Position numbers and translations under genes: made by a program. Shown here one piece after another: positions 45,802 to 56,274 of a stretch of 64,000 nucleotides of DNA. Source of the stretch: Triticum aestivum (Eukaryota > Streptophyta > Magnoliopsida > Poales > Poaceae); the NCBI RefSeq assembly GCF_018294505.1, contig NC_057808.1, forward strand, positions 352,167,494 to 352,231,493. The letters are read 5' to 3'. The notes beneath the pieces were generated by a model. It searched no databases, was not told the origin of the DNA, and was given only the letters and a program-made list of their open reading frames with translations. Position 1 is the stretch's first letter. Each line of letters starts with the position of its first letter.

Positions 45802-46847
45802 GGCAACATTCTATCAGCAAATCTTACCTTTTCTAGCTTGCCAACCCGTACCCTTTGTTGTAGTAGCATTTTCCATGCGGTGCTTTAACTGTGCCGTGTT
45901 TAATTATTTCAGTTATGCAAAAATGTATTGTTCAATAGGTCTATGTGATGTTTAAGTATGAATCGTCCACTTTAGTTTCACGAATGGCTATATTTGGTTG
46001 TTTATAGTGAGTAGATGCCTTGTTTATCTGTATTTGGTTGTTAGGTTGGTTGGAGTGAGCATTTTTTAGTTATCGAGCAGATGCCTTGTTTATCTGTATT
46101 TGGTTCTTAATTTGGTTGCAGTGAGTATTTGTCCAGTTATCAAGCTGGTGCCTTGTTTTTCTGTATTTGGTTGTTAGGTTGCTTTTTTTTAGCATTTGTC
46201 CAGTTATCAAGCAGATGCCTTGTTTATCTGTATTTGGTTGTTAGGTTGCTTATTTTTAGCATTTCTCCAGTTATCAAGCAGATGCCTTGTTTATCTTTAT
46301 CTGCTAGTTAGGTTGGTTGCAGTGAGCATTTGTCCAGTTTTCAAGCATATGCCCTGTTTATCTGTATTTTCTTGTTAGGTTGGTTGAAGTGACACCCTGT
46401 CCAGTTTTCAATGGCTATATTTGGTTGTTATACTGGTCATTTATGCCTTGTTTATTTCAGTCATTCACAATGTGTGGTTCATTATGTGCAAGTCCGAACT
46501 GTGCCGCTCGACTACATCAATGCCAGTTTGAACGGCTATATCTGGTTCTAGTTATTCCTGGTGTATTTAACACATGCGCTTTATTTCAGTTTTACACATT
46601 TATCCAGTGTGATGTTTAAGCATTACCTACGTTCTATTCATTTTCAACAATACCAGTTTGCATTGCAATATTTGATGGCTGTTCAGCCTACTGTCGGTAA
46701 CATTGCCTTCCATTTTATATCTGCTTTAACAGCATGCTGAAACCAACACATTCAAGCTATCATTTGGAGATGATGTTGTTTACCTTTGCTATATTTGTTT
46801 GATGTTAAGATTGCTATACTTATCATGCCTTTCCACTACTTATGCAG
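45802..46847 (+). other. Intron-like region with 66-bp tandem repeats
   Basis: Six units of 66-67 bp ('gatgccttgtttatctgtatttggttgttaggttg') have 'gccttg' or 'gccctg' at 46017, 46083, 46150, 46217, 46284 and 46351. The stretch ends in a good acceptor (tacttatgcag, 46847). It probably is an intron between the split exon and the B3-like exons. Confidence 0.6.
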
Positions 46848-47517
46848 GACAACAACGGGAGTGGCCACCATTTTCCGCCGAGGTTAGCTTCATCCCTCGG
46901 CTTGTACTCCCCCCGTCGTTCAATAATGTAGTGCATATAGATCCAGGCCTGGACACTAGTTAGCTTCTAATATTGACTTGTTGCTTGTAGGTACATATGC
47001 CCTTGGCAAGGATCCACACATCGACCCTTTTTGCTTATGGGGCAATGAGATATTGATGAACAAGCATCAAGTAAGGAAACTGATAAGGATTAGTAGCAAA
47101 AAGATACGAATGGTGGCAAGCAAATTATTTGTTTATGCTCTATCCGACACAAGAGTGAGCTGTAGGATGGTAACTACAAACTCTGCAGCCTTCTCTTTTT
47201 ATTGCCCATAATGAGTTGTTAGAAAACAATGTCTGAATCTTTTTCGTTCCCAGTGGTTCCCGAAGCAGTTCACTCAAGATTGCCTCGCAAAGTACATGAT
47301 TGCTGGATACACAATGAAGGTTAAAGTATTTCATCTAGACTACAATGAGCATCAAGAAGTCCTAATGAAGATAGTGAAGGATGGACGGGCAGCCATCACA
47401 AGGGATTGGCCTAGAGTCATGCGCGCCTTACGCATGGAGGAGGGCACAATCTGGGCATTCCGCTTCACCTTATCCAGCAACCAGAATGTCTTTCGCCTCT
47501 CTCTTTACAGTCTTTAG
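46848..47517 (+). CDS. B3-like domain gene, 3' exons (partial)
   Basis: Three exons fit one frame: 46848-46882 (donor gttagc), 46991-47169 (acceptor cttgtag, donor gtaact) and 47254-47517 (acceptor gttcccag, stop TAG 47515). Phases agree across both junctions. The product reads GVATIFRR, ALGKDPHIDPFCLWGNEILM, then FVYALSDTRVSCRM, WFPKQFTQDCLAKYM, a central strand region and WPRVMRALRMEEGTIWAFRF, ending VFRLSLYSL. The pattern 'P..F....L', 'W...A...L..G..W.F.F', 'F.L.LY' is that of plant B3 DNA-binding domains; I judged this from motif memory. It lies next to the right subterminal repeats of CACTA D and on the same strand as the split gene at 34366, which may supply its 5' exons. No stop interrupts these exons. 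Confidence 0.55.
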
Positions 47518-47719
47518 TACAAGTGTGGTTCATCATTGTTTACTTGGTGCTTCTGTAGTTCTTCAGTATGTGTACCTGAGCATTGAATTATGGATTCGTG
47601 GTTGAACCTATATTTGTAATAAACATGGTTGGATATGAAATAAGTGATTGCCTACTTTAAAATTCAAAACATGTGACTTTTACATTAGGGATTAATTGGA
47701 TTAATTATGGATTAATTAG

Positions 47720-48380
47720 GGATTACACTGCACATGGTTTGCGAAAGCGAAACGTCTGCGATATACGTGGAGATCAGTAATGTTTCTAGGATCCACTACG
47801 TGTGCGATCAATCTCCACTACACACACGACTTTCACTTGAAAATTGTTTGCGTTAGGCCACCTTGCACAAACGTTTATCACATAAAAAGTGTGTGTGATG
47901 GACAGCCTTTGCCACACAGTTTGTTCTACGCACAGTGTGTGATGCATTCAATAACGCAAACGATAAAATTATTAATATCGTGTGCAATGGCAACGATATC
48001 ACAAACGATTTAACGGGAAAAATTGTGTGTGATGTACTTGTGAACGGAAACGTTTTCCTTGGAGCGACTGTGTGGGATGTACATACGAACGGAAACGTTT
48101 AGCGAGGACTGACTGTGTGGGATGTACTTGCGACCGGAAACAATTTCGCCGTATAATTGTATTTTTTTAGCTCTACTATACGTATTTCTGTATTTGAGTG
48201 CTCGCCGGTCGCACACGACCTCATTTTGCCGAACGTGTGTGCGAGGAGGACATATCCCTGACGGTTTCTGGGTCGTGTGGGAAGGACCCCCCTATCGCCC
48301 ACACTCACTTGGCGACGGTTCCAAATGTCGTCGCGGAAAGGGGTTAAAAACCGTTTGTTTAGGACCGACGCACACCAGTG
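47720..48380. repeat. Right subterminal repeats of CACTA D
   Basis: Repeated 'gtgtgNgatgtacNtNcgaacggaaacgttt' (48025-48145) and related 'gtttgcg' and 'cacacgac' motifs. They run to the terminal ACACCAGTG at 48372-48380. Confidence 0.7.
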
Positions 48381-48383
48381 ACT

Positions 48384-49506
48384 GTTTGCACAACACAAAT
48401 AAGAAGAGCCTGATTACTATAATTGTGGCACTCCTTGAACTCAACCTGCAGCTCCACTCGGATGAGGCCTGCCTGGACGTCCATTATTCAATTCATGCGC
48501 CTTTTTCTGCAGTTCACCTGAAATGAAGCAAAGATTGCATCATTCAGCTAGCAAGATGTACTTGCTCTCGTGAGCTGGCAGGTTCTTTAGTAGTTGCACT
48601 AAAATTGAGGAACATTAAGGTTGGCTGTCCTGCTCATGTAAGGTGCAACTATAATTTGCTTATCCTTTTGTGTAGTTCCACTAAAATAAAGTGCCATTGT
48701 GGTGACAGTGACGGCTCATCTTGCAAAGGCTAATAAAATGTTGCACGAGATTACCAGCAGAATTTGACGGAGATATTGGAAACTCCAATCAACATTTTGT
48801 GCAGTTCCACCAAAATTGAGAGATGTTGCCCACGTGACATTTTAGTTGAACTGCACAAGACACTCATTCCAAAAAAAGAGTGTTTTGTGCGGTTCACCAA
48901 AAGGTCACAATAGCAACAAGGTGAAATGGATATCCCCATCCGCACAAAAAGATAGAAAGTAAACAGTTGCTGGTCAATAAGAATATACGAAACATACACG
49001 AAATGAAAAGAAGGATCTTAATTATGTTCATGGCAATCACACAAGGACAGTAAAAAAATTAAAACGTCAGCAATGCTTCATGTTACCGGAAGCATTACGA
49101 TCAATAATGACATTCGTCAAATATGGGATTACTTTAATGGTGGCATTGCTTGTTTACTAGATACAGTAAATCCACAGCAGCTAAAGAGTTGGTTTAAGGG
49201 CATGGGACCATGGGGACACTAGGACACTCAACAGCGTAAAGGAGCAACTTATTTATCATACTGGGGAAAACAGCAGGAGTACCATTTGTAACACAGTTTA
49301 ATTGCATCATATCACTGGAGGCATTAGATTAACAATAACACTGGTTAGACATGTCCCTAAGGTAACAGTGTGCTCGCTTCATTTTACATGCGCCCTTACA
49401 TTAACAACAACAAAAGGTTGGTATAAGGACGTGCGACAGTGGATGCATCAGCACAATGTACCTACAAGGATGCATAAAGTGGTGATGCCGAGTTTGTTCA
49501 TGCTCT
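48384..49506. other. Low-copy DNA with a scattered ~22-bp motif
   Basis: 'tgtgcagttccacYaaaattgag'-like copies occur at about 48511, 48594, 48672, 48799 and 48887, with an inverted one at 48842. No ORF with a domain. Confidence 0.45.
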
Positions 49507-49747
49507 GTGAGGGCAGCAAATCTAATCCTGGAGACCTTTTACTAAGTGAGGGCAGCAAATCTAATCCTGGAGACCTTTTACTATGTGAGGCTAGCAAATC
49601 TAATCCTGGAGACCTTTTACTATGTGAGGGCAGCAAATCTAATCATGGAGACCTTTTACTATGTGAGGGCAGCAAATCTAATCCTGGAGACCTTTTACTA
49701 TGTGAGGGTAGCAATTCCAATCCTGGAGACGTTTTACTACAAATCTA
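49507..49747 (+). repeat. 39-bp minisatellite, six copies
   Basis: The unit 'gagggcagcaaatctaatcctggagaccttttactatgt' has period 39 (gcagcaaatc at 49513, 49552 and so on). Because 39 is a multiple of three, one plus-strand frame encodes a 13-residue repeat SKSNPGDLLLCEG without stops. No ATG-started gene context was established. Confidence 0.93.
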
Positions 49748-50500
49748 ATCCTGGACATACTCTTTTGACTTGTCCAGCAGCCGCCACTTTCTATCCTTTT
49801 TTCAAACAATAATAGATCTATTCCTTATCCAGTTTGTACTGCGTTTTCCCATTATTTCCCTTTTCAACCAAGAGACCAGTTGGGTATCCGGTCTCTACTA
49901 CTTTCACCATATTATTTCCTCTTTGAATCAAGTCCTAGATTCATACTACAACTTTCCCCTCTTTCTTCTTTGTTTGAACCTAGTCCTAGATTCGAATGCA
50001 TGAAGTAGCTTTACCTCTAATAATACTAAAAATTTAGGAGGCTTTGGAAGAGCTGCTGGGAGTAGAAAAAGATGCACATGCAGACATGTGGGGAGCTGGG
50101 TCAGTAGAGCAAGGCCGCTTTCGAAGAACTTATACCCGAGGGTCGTCGGGATGTCGGCGGCGGCAGGTCGGATCTGCACACAATACGACATGGAGGAAGA
50201 AGGGTCGGAGGACCTCCCGAGCCGGCGCTGTGTTGGAGAGAATGGCACGAGCAGAGGATCGGGCCCCTCCGGCAGCTGTGGGTTTCCTCCCTCGCCGACG
50301 ATGACCGCGTGAACGATGCACCTAGTCCTCTACACACACCAGCCGAAGGGATCCGGCTGGATCTGTGACCATCGGTGAGTAGAGAGTAAATCTCGCTACC
50401 GCTGTCCTTTTTAGATCTGGAGAGGATGAGAGAATGAAGAGAGCAACCCTAGTAAAGCAAGCGCTTAGGCCCTGCGTACGTATATAGTGGAGTGATTATC
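49748..50500 (-). other. Possible 5' end of a minus-strand gene
   Basis: The minus strand offers TATA-like CTATATACG (near 50480), a pyrimidine-rich leader and ATG at about 50193 opening MSYCVQIRPAAADIPTTLGY in a GC-rich exon, then AT-rich DNA near 50030 where the frame runs on to 49946. No domain recognised, and the candidate is weak. Confidence 0.25.
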
Positions 50501-51070
50501 TTTTTCTCTCCACAACAAGCGTTTCAATTTGTGTACGTGGCATTAAAGAAAAGAAACTCTCTATTTAAGGTGAGTAACTGTACGACTCCTACTTACTACT
50601 ACTAGTAGTAGTAGTATTGTTCACTTGTGCTCCCCGTCCCTCCATTCATTGAACAACCCCACGGGTGAATAAACATAAAGTACTAGTATTTATATAGAAC
50701 GAACAAGCTCAGACTATTTTCGCGTAGTTAAAAGTTGAGGGCGGGGCTTTTCCCGGGCAGTACGCGCGGCAGTTTTCGCGTAGGCGGTTTGACAGAGAGG
50801 CGAGGAGGGTGAGGGAGTAGTGGATTCAACTTACTTACTGCTAGAAAGGTCGGGTTGTGTGATTTGACGGCGCGTTACTGCTGGAAAGACTTGTGATATG
50901 ACTACTCACTATAGTCATGAATTACTGGCGGTACGACCGGGGTGATGCCCCCCTTCCGTTCCGCACTCTAATCTGGTGCATGACACGTCGACCCGGATGC
51001 TGGCTGTCCCACATGTCGGCGAAGTACGTAGGAGGAGTGCGAACCACGGCAGCCCAGTGAATCATCAGTA
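50501..51070. other. Low-copy DNA, no gene recognised
   Basis: Contains short (TAG)n near 50602. The segment 'tgtcccacatgtcggcgaa' recurs at 52866. No coding evidence. Confidence 0.4.
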
Positions 51071-51162
51071 GAAAACAATGTGCTGATATGGCCATAAAAA
51101 ACAATGTGCTGATATGGCCATAAAAAACAATGTGCTGATATGGCCATAAAAAACAATGTGCT
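51071..51162. repeat. 26-bp tandem repeat, 3.5 copies
   Basis: 'acaatgtgctgatatggccataaaaa' units start at 51075, 51101, 51127 and 51153, nearly identical. Confidence 0.95.
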
Positions 51163-51194
51163 ACGGTCCAGACTGTAGCATGTACAGTACTACT

Positions 51195-52570
51195 CCTCTT
51201 GTTTGGATCCCTGAGTTAGATCTAGTTTGGGTTAAATAGCCTCAAATTATCCAAACAGGAGGGGTTAGTTTGAGCTAGTTTGCTCTAACCCAGCTAAAAA
51301 AACAAGCCCGGTGGAGAGGTTCTAATTGGGTTAGTTCTCCTCGGGCCCACTAAAAGAGAACTAAAAAAATCTCCCATGCCCGCACCAGATCGCTCCCTCT
51401 GCCCCCCTCGCACGACTCCTCTCTGTTCCCCATCGGGCCGCCCGCCCAAGCGCCGTTCCACCGCTCGCCCTCTCTCTCCTCAGGCCGCCCACTCCCTCCG
51501 GCCTCCGTCGCCCTCCTCCGGCCGCCCTCTCCCTCCGGCCTTCGAAGCTCGCCCCGCTCCCCTTCACCGGTCGTTCTTCTTCATCTGTCGTGCGCGGCAG
51601 CAGCGCATCTACTAGGGAGGTCGCGAGAGGGGTGAGTTTGTTCGTTCCTTCTCCGTCTCACAACCATATCATTGATCTTGCTCGCTCTAGCGCTAATTCT
51701 GATTTGGAAAAGTAGATCCTGATTAAACTTGGTATAGATTTGTGGTGCACGCATGGAATTGTTTGATGCTGCTTGAGGAGGTAATAAATCTTTGATTCAG
51801 TTCACCTTTCTAGGTATTTCAGTTTCAGGCTTGCATTATTTCTAGAGGCCCAAAGAATCAGTTCACCTTTCTAGGTATTTCGGTTCCAGGCTTGCATTAT
51901 TTCTAGAGGCCCAAAGATTCAGTTCGCCTTTCTAGGTATTTCAGTTTAACGCTTGCATTATTTCTAGAGTCCCAAAGATTTAGTTCACCTTTCTAGGTAT
52001 TTCAGTTTCAGGCTTGCATTATTTCTAGAGGCCCAAAGATTTGGTTCGTAGTCGTCGGCAAGTGGCCCTGCTACCCATGCTGGTGTCGACCTCAACTCGC
52101 AAGCGCCAGCGTCGGAGGGGTTCCCGGGGCTTGGGCTCTACAGAGCCTTCCTCTAGAGCGACGATGACGAGCTCCTCCCTGGGTGCGTGAGGGGCTCCGG
52201 GCTCCCTCCCTATCGTGAATGACTTCTGTGATGAGTTAGCTCATGCTTTTTTTCATGGAGTGTATTTTTTGTGAAGCTTGATTGAGGAATTGTATGTTTA
52301 AGTGGGATATTTCAATTGTATGGAGAAAGTAAAATTTATCATGTTTTGCATGCTTGATTTGTAAAGATGGTTCGTTTATGTCAATTGTGAGCGGGAGGAG
52401 GCCACACAAGAGCCGGCCACACCAAATCCGGCAGGAAATAGGGTCGAAAGTTGTCAAATGATTGAGAAAGAACATTTATTGTCAATCTAACCCTGCCATC
52501 CATACACCTCTTTGGTTTAGATTTAGTTAAGGGTTAGATTCTAACTCTAACCTCTAACTGAGTTAGAGTT
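51195..52570 (+). mobile_element. PIF/Harbinger-like DNA transposon fragment (tentative)
   Basis: Edge sequences rich in 'tagttagag/ctctaacc' repeats flank a gene-like unit. It has a CG-rich first exon (ATG 51376), a donor gtgagt at 51632, an intron and an acceptor ttcgtag at 52050. The second exon (52052-52222) reads SSASGPATHAGVDLNS, EGFPGLGLYRAFL and SDDDELLPG, with one internal TAG. The 'LDLNSQ..EGFP.LGLY..FL.SDD' pattern recalls the Myb/SANT-like ORF of Triticeae PIF/Harbinger elements. That link is from memory, and exact ends were not found. Confidence 0.35.
51798..52045. repeat. 61-bp tandem repeat, four copies
   Basis: 'cagttcacctttctaggtatttcagtttcaggc...gcccaaagatt' units start at 51798, 51859, 51920 and 51981, exactly 61 bp apart, inside the presumed intron. 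Confidence 0.95.
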
Positions 52571-53403
52571 CTCCTCGTCTCGGTTCATCGCCATCATACT
52601 TTCCCCATTTCTGTGTTTTCAGTCTCCTGCGAATCAGAGAGGCCCTTAGACTTGTTTAGGTATGGTAGTTTTTTATAAACGTGTTATGTCCAAAATTTAA
52701 TGAACGTGCTCCAGTTTCAACGAAAATAATCCAGTTTCATGTAGTAATTCATTTATTTATTTATTCTTCTGCGGGGGGTTTGCATGTAATTCGTGAAGTC
52801 TGAAATGTAAAGTACCCCGGCATATGCTCCGAGTCGTGCATGCACTACAACCCAGATGCTCTATGTCCCACATGTCGGCGAAAGGGAGCACGTAGAAATA
52901 GCCTAGGAGTACATATAGGAGGATAAATGCATGAAAAAATATGTACGGTGAAGCGTAGCTGCGGTTCGAAAAGGAGACCTAAAGTGATGACAAGTATAGG
53001 TCGCACGCACCCAACTAGTGGTAGTACTAGACATACGACTAATTTTTCCCTAAAAAAAGAGGTACGAGTGCTCAGTACTCCTATTCTATCAACGCGAGTC
53101 CCATCTGACAAGAGCGTCCGTGCTACAGCTAGCTCTTCTCCCTCGTTTCTCTCTTCTAATTCTAAACTCAGCCGATGCCTGGTGGGCGGGGTGGGGATTT
53201 GCTGTTGGTCGGTTTGCTCAACTGTGGCCCCACCTCACAGTGAAAACGTTACGACTAGAATAAAAATGCCATATACTCCTATACTAATAAAAGATTAAGG
53301 CCACGAGGCGAAGCAGTGCTGGTTACAGGAGGCAAGAAGAAGAGATGCATCCATCGACAATGTCCACCTCCTCAACTCAGTGCACCGGCCCACCGAACGG
53401 CGA
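52571..53403. other. Low-copy DNA, no gene recognised
   Basis: Includes an ATTT repeat near 52750. The downstream flank of the minus-strand pseudogene begins at about 53400. Plus-strand ORF 52927-53298 has no domain. Confidence 0.4.
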
Positions 53404-53946
53404 CTAAGTAGCAGCGGCTTTCGTGGCCAAGTCGACGTGCTTCTGAACAATGGCGTCCAAAGATTCCAGCCGCTGGAAGAAGGCCAACGTCTTTCTGTCC
53501 TCGCTGGCCTTCTAGTGGCCTATGTAGACGATTTCCTCATAGACGTGGATGTGCAGGTCGACGGTTTCTTGCATGGCGAGGCGCTGTGCGGCGAGCGCGG
53601 CCTCGAGGTGCACATTCTTTGTCGCGACCTCCGGCACCTACACGGCCACCAGGGTTTGAAAGAGTTCGTCACCATGGAGGCCGATGAGGGTGGCACTCAA
53701 AGAGGAGCCTGGGCGCGCGGGCTGGAGCAGTACAGCAAGGTCGTCCGCACGCTTCTTGACGGTGGTGAACTTGCGGATGGAGTTGATCATCATGTCGTCC
53801 ATGTGAGAGGCGAAGCCGGCGTCGGCGAGGGCTACGACGCCGGCGGTCGCCGGCACCATCTGGAAACGCTGCGCGGTACGGGGCCGCAGGCCGGCGCCTT
53901 GGATGATTTGGCACCGCCGACTGCCGCTCGCGTCGATCGCCTCCAT
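53404..53946 (-). pseudogene. Hypothetical Triticeae gene with two in-frame stops
   Basis: Minus strand, ATG at 53946 (MEAIDASGSRRCQIIQGAGL). A single frame runs for 181 codons to TAG at 53404-53406 with only two internal TAG codons, after LFQTLVAV (53638) and after EEIVYIGH (near 53512). It contains ASHMDDMMINSIRKFTTVKK, a Leu-rich central part and a C-terminal helix (LAFFQRLESLDAIVQKHVDL). The long single frame, high GC and a TATA box ~95 bp upstream indicate a real former gene with very recent inactivation. Stop-codon variation between alleles is possible. No domain recognised. A longer 5' extension of the frame (to 54072) lies in the presumed leader and is ignored. Confidence 0.5.
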
Positions 53947-54038
53947 AGGTGCTTCTGGCTTCTGGTCACTTGGTCTTGGATTGGAGTGAGCAGTGTTGCG
54001 CAGAGACAAGGAGTAGATGGATTGGAGTGGTGGGGCGC

Positions 54039-54048
54039 CTTTATATGA
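54039..54048 (-). promoter_or_regulatory. TATA box of the minus-strand pseudogene
   Basis: Minus-strand CTCATATAAAG is about 93 bp before the ATG at 53946 and is followed by a C-rich leader with 'ccactccaatccatctactcc'. Confidence 0.55.
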
Positions 54049-54464
54049 GAATCCAAACTCTATTGCATTCACATCGTGCTAGCTCTATTCTGCTTCTCCA
54101 ATTAATTCCCTCTGCATGTAACTGAGGATGCATCATTGACCGTTCAACGTCTCGGGAAGCGCTACCCTCCTATGGAGGCAACTGCCGCTCGCGTCTATCG
54201 CGTGTCAGGAGACGTTCCCGTCGACGATGAGGTGCCTATGGTGCCTATTGTGCACCGCGACCAAGGCGGAGAGGAAAACGAGAGAACTACGTATTTATTT
54301 ATGGTGTAGATTCACTCATTTTGCTCCATATGTACTCCGTCTCGGTGTAGTCTACTCACTTGTTGAAATCTCTAGAAAGGCAAATACTCCTTTCTGGTTT
54401 ACAGGGCTATACTAGCAAGTAATAGTGGGCTCACATAGCAATTTTGTCTCATGCAAGAGCCTGG
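54049..54464. other. Upstream flank of pseudogene, no gene seen
   Basis: A 'gcaactgccgctcgcgtctatcgc' echo of the gene's start (53921-53941) lies at 54178-54200, suggesting a small duplication. Ends at target cctgg of element B. Confidence 0.4.
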
Positions 54465-56150
54465 TGATACGTCTCCAATGTATCTATAATTTTTGATTGT
54501 TCCATGCTATTATATTATCCATCTAGGATGTTTTAAATGCATTTATATGCTATTTTACATGATTTTTGGGACTAACCTATTAACCTAGAGCCCAGTGCCA
54601 GTTTCTGTTTTTTTTCTGGATTTTGAGTATCGCAGAAAAGGAAAACCAAACGGAGTCCAATTGACCTGAAATTTTACGGAGATTATTTTTGGACCAGAAG
54701 AAGCCCACGGAGTATCGGAGATGGGCCAGAAGAGTCCCGAGGCACCCACGAGGGTGGGGGGCGCGCCCTACCCCCCTAGGCGCGCCCCCTACCTCGTGGC
54801 CGCCTCAGAGACCCCCCTTACTTGTTCCCGACGCCAACACCTCTTATATATACCCAAACTTCCAGAACATAACCTAGATCCGGAGTTCCGCCGCCGCAAG
54901 CCTCTGTAGCCACCAAAAACCAATCAGGACCCTGTTCTGGAACCCTGCCGGAGGGGGGATCCCTCACTGGTGGCCGTCTTCATCATCCGGCGCTCTCCAT
55001 GACGAGTAGGGAGTAGTTCACCCTCGGGGCTGAGGGTATGTACTAGTAGCTATGTGTTTGATCTCTCTCTCGTGTTCTTGATTCGGCATGATCTTGATGT
55101 ATCGCGAGCTTTGCTATTATAGTTGGATCTTATGATGTTTCTCCCCCTCTACTCTCTTGTAATGGATTGAGTTTTCCCTTTGAAGTTATCTTATCGGATT
55201 GAATTTTTAAGGATTTGAGAACACTTGATGTATGTCTTGCATGTGCTTATCCGTGCTGACAATGGGATATTCACGTGATCTACTTGATGTATGTTTTGGT
55301 GATCAACTTGCGGGTTCAGTGACCTTGTGAACTTATGCATAGGGGTTGGCACACATTTTCGTCTTGACTCTCCGGTAGAAACTTTGGGGCACTCTTTGAA
55401 GTTCTTTGTGTTGGTTGAATAGATGAATATGAGATTGTGTGATGCATATCGTATAATCATACCCACGAATACTTGAGGTGACATTGGAGTATCTAGGTGA
55501 CATTAGGGTTTTGGTTGATTTGCGTCTTAAGGTGTTATTCTAGTACGAACTCTAGGATAGATCATACGGAAAGAATAGCTTCGTGTTATTTTAATATGGA
55601 CTCTTGAATAGATCGATCAGAAAGGATAACTTTGAGGTGGTTTCGTACCCTACAATAATCTCTTCTTTTGTTCTCCGCTATTAGTGACTTTGGAGTGACT
55701 CTTTGTTGCCTGTTGAGAGATAGTTATATGATCCAATTATGTTATTATTGTTGAGAGAACTTGCACTAGTGAAAGTATGAACCCTAGGCCTTGTTTCCTA
55801 GCATTGCAATACGGTTTACGCTCATTTTTATCGCTTGCTACCTTGCTGTTTTTATATTTTCATATTACAAAAACCTATACCTACCATCCATATTGCACTT
55901 GTATCACCATCTCTTCGCCGAACTAGTGCACCTATACAGTTTACCATTGTATTGGGTGTGTTAGGCACACATGAGACTCTTTGTTATTTGGTTGCAGGTT
56001 TGCTTGAGAGAGACCATCTTCATCCTACGCCTCCCACAGATTGATAAACCTTAGGTCATCCACTTGAGGGAAATCTGCTACTGTCCTACAAACCTCTGCA
56101 CGTGGAGGCCCAACAACGTCTACAAGAAGAAGGTTGCGTAGTAGACATCA
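54465..56150 (+). repeat. 5' LTR of retrotransposon B
   Basis: 1686 bp, very similar to 60713-62394. TATA-like 'cttatatatacccaaac' near 54843. Its first ~45 bp match the LTR start of element A, then the two diverge. Confidence 0.93.
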
Positions 56151-56160
56151 AGCTCTTTTC

Positions 56161-56178
56161 TGGCGCCGTTGACGGGGA
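56161..56178 (+). other. Primer binding site (tRNA-Asp type)
   Basis: TGGCGCCGTTGACGGGGA lies 10 nt after the LTR, with one mismatch (A for C) to the sequence at 14685. Confidence 0.75.
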
Positions 56179-56274
56179 GGTGAGTGCTTGAAGGTATATC
56201 TTTAGATCTTGCAATCAAATCTTTCAGTTTCTTGTTTTATCACTAGTTTTGTTTATAAAAGAAAACTACAAAAA

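Larger units (their letters stand above)
26393..48380. mobile_element. Large gene-carrying CACTA-like element D
   Basis: The ends CACTACTGCAGGATGCTGCTAA (26393) and, inverted, CACTGGTGTGCGTCGGTCCTAA (ending 48380) agree at about 14 of 22 positions. They are flanked by act on both sides (26390-26392 and 48381-48383). Both subterminal regions carry dense 'gtgtgcgatN' and 'gtttgcgatg' motifs (26440-27000 and 47720-48350), with more copies at 29500 and 33500. The total is 22 kb, of which 10.8 kb is a later Gypsy insertion. No transposase (TnpD type) was found. Cargo includes two coiled-coil gene remnants, satellite DNA, a hairpin and a B3-like gene. The weak terminal match is the main doubt. Confidence 0.6.

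Noticed and set aside
53380..54048. Plus-strand ORF of 222 codons
   Set aside because: The opposite frame to the minus-strand pseudogene, which has a TATA box, a plausible leader and a consistent ATG; the plus frame has none of these.
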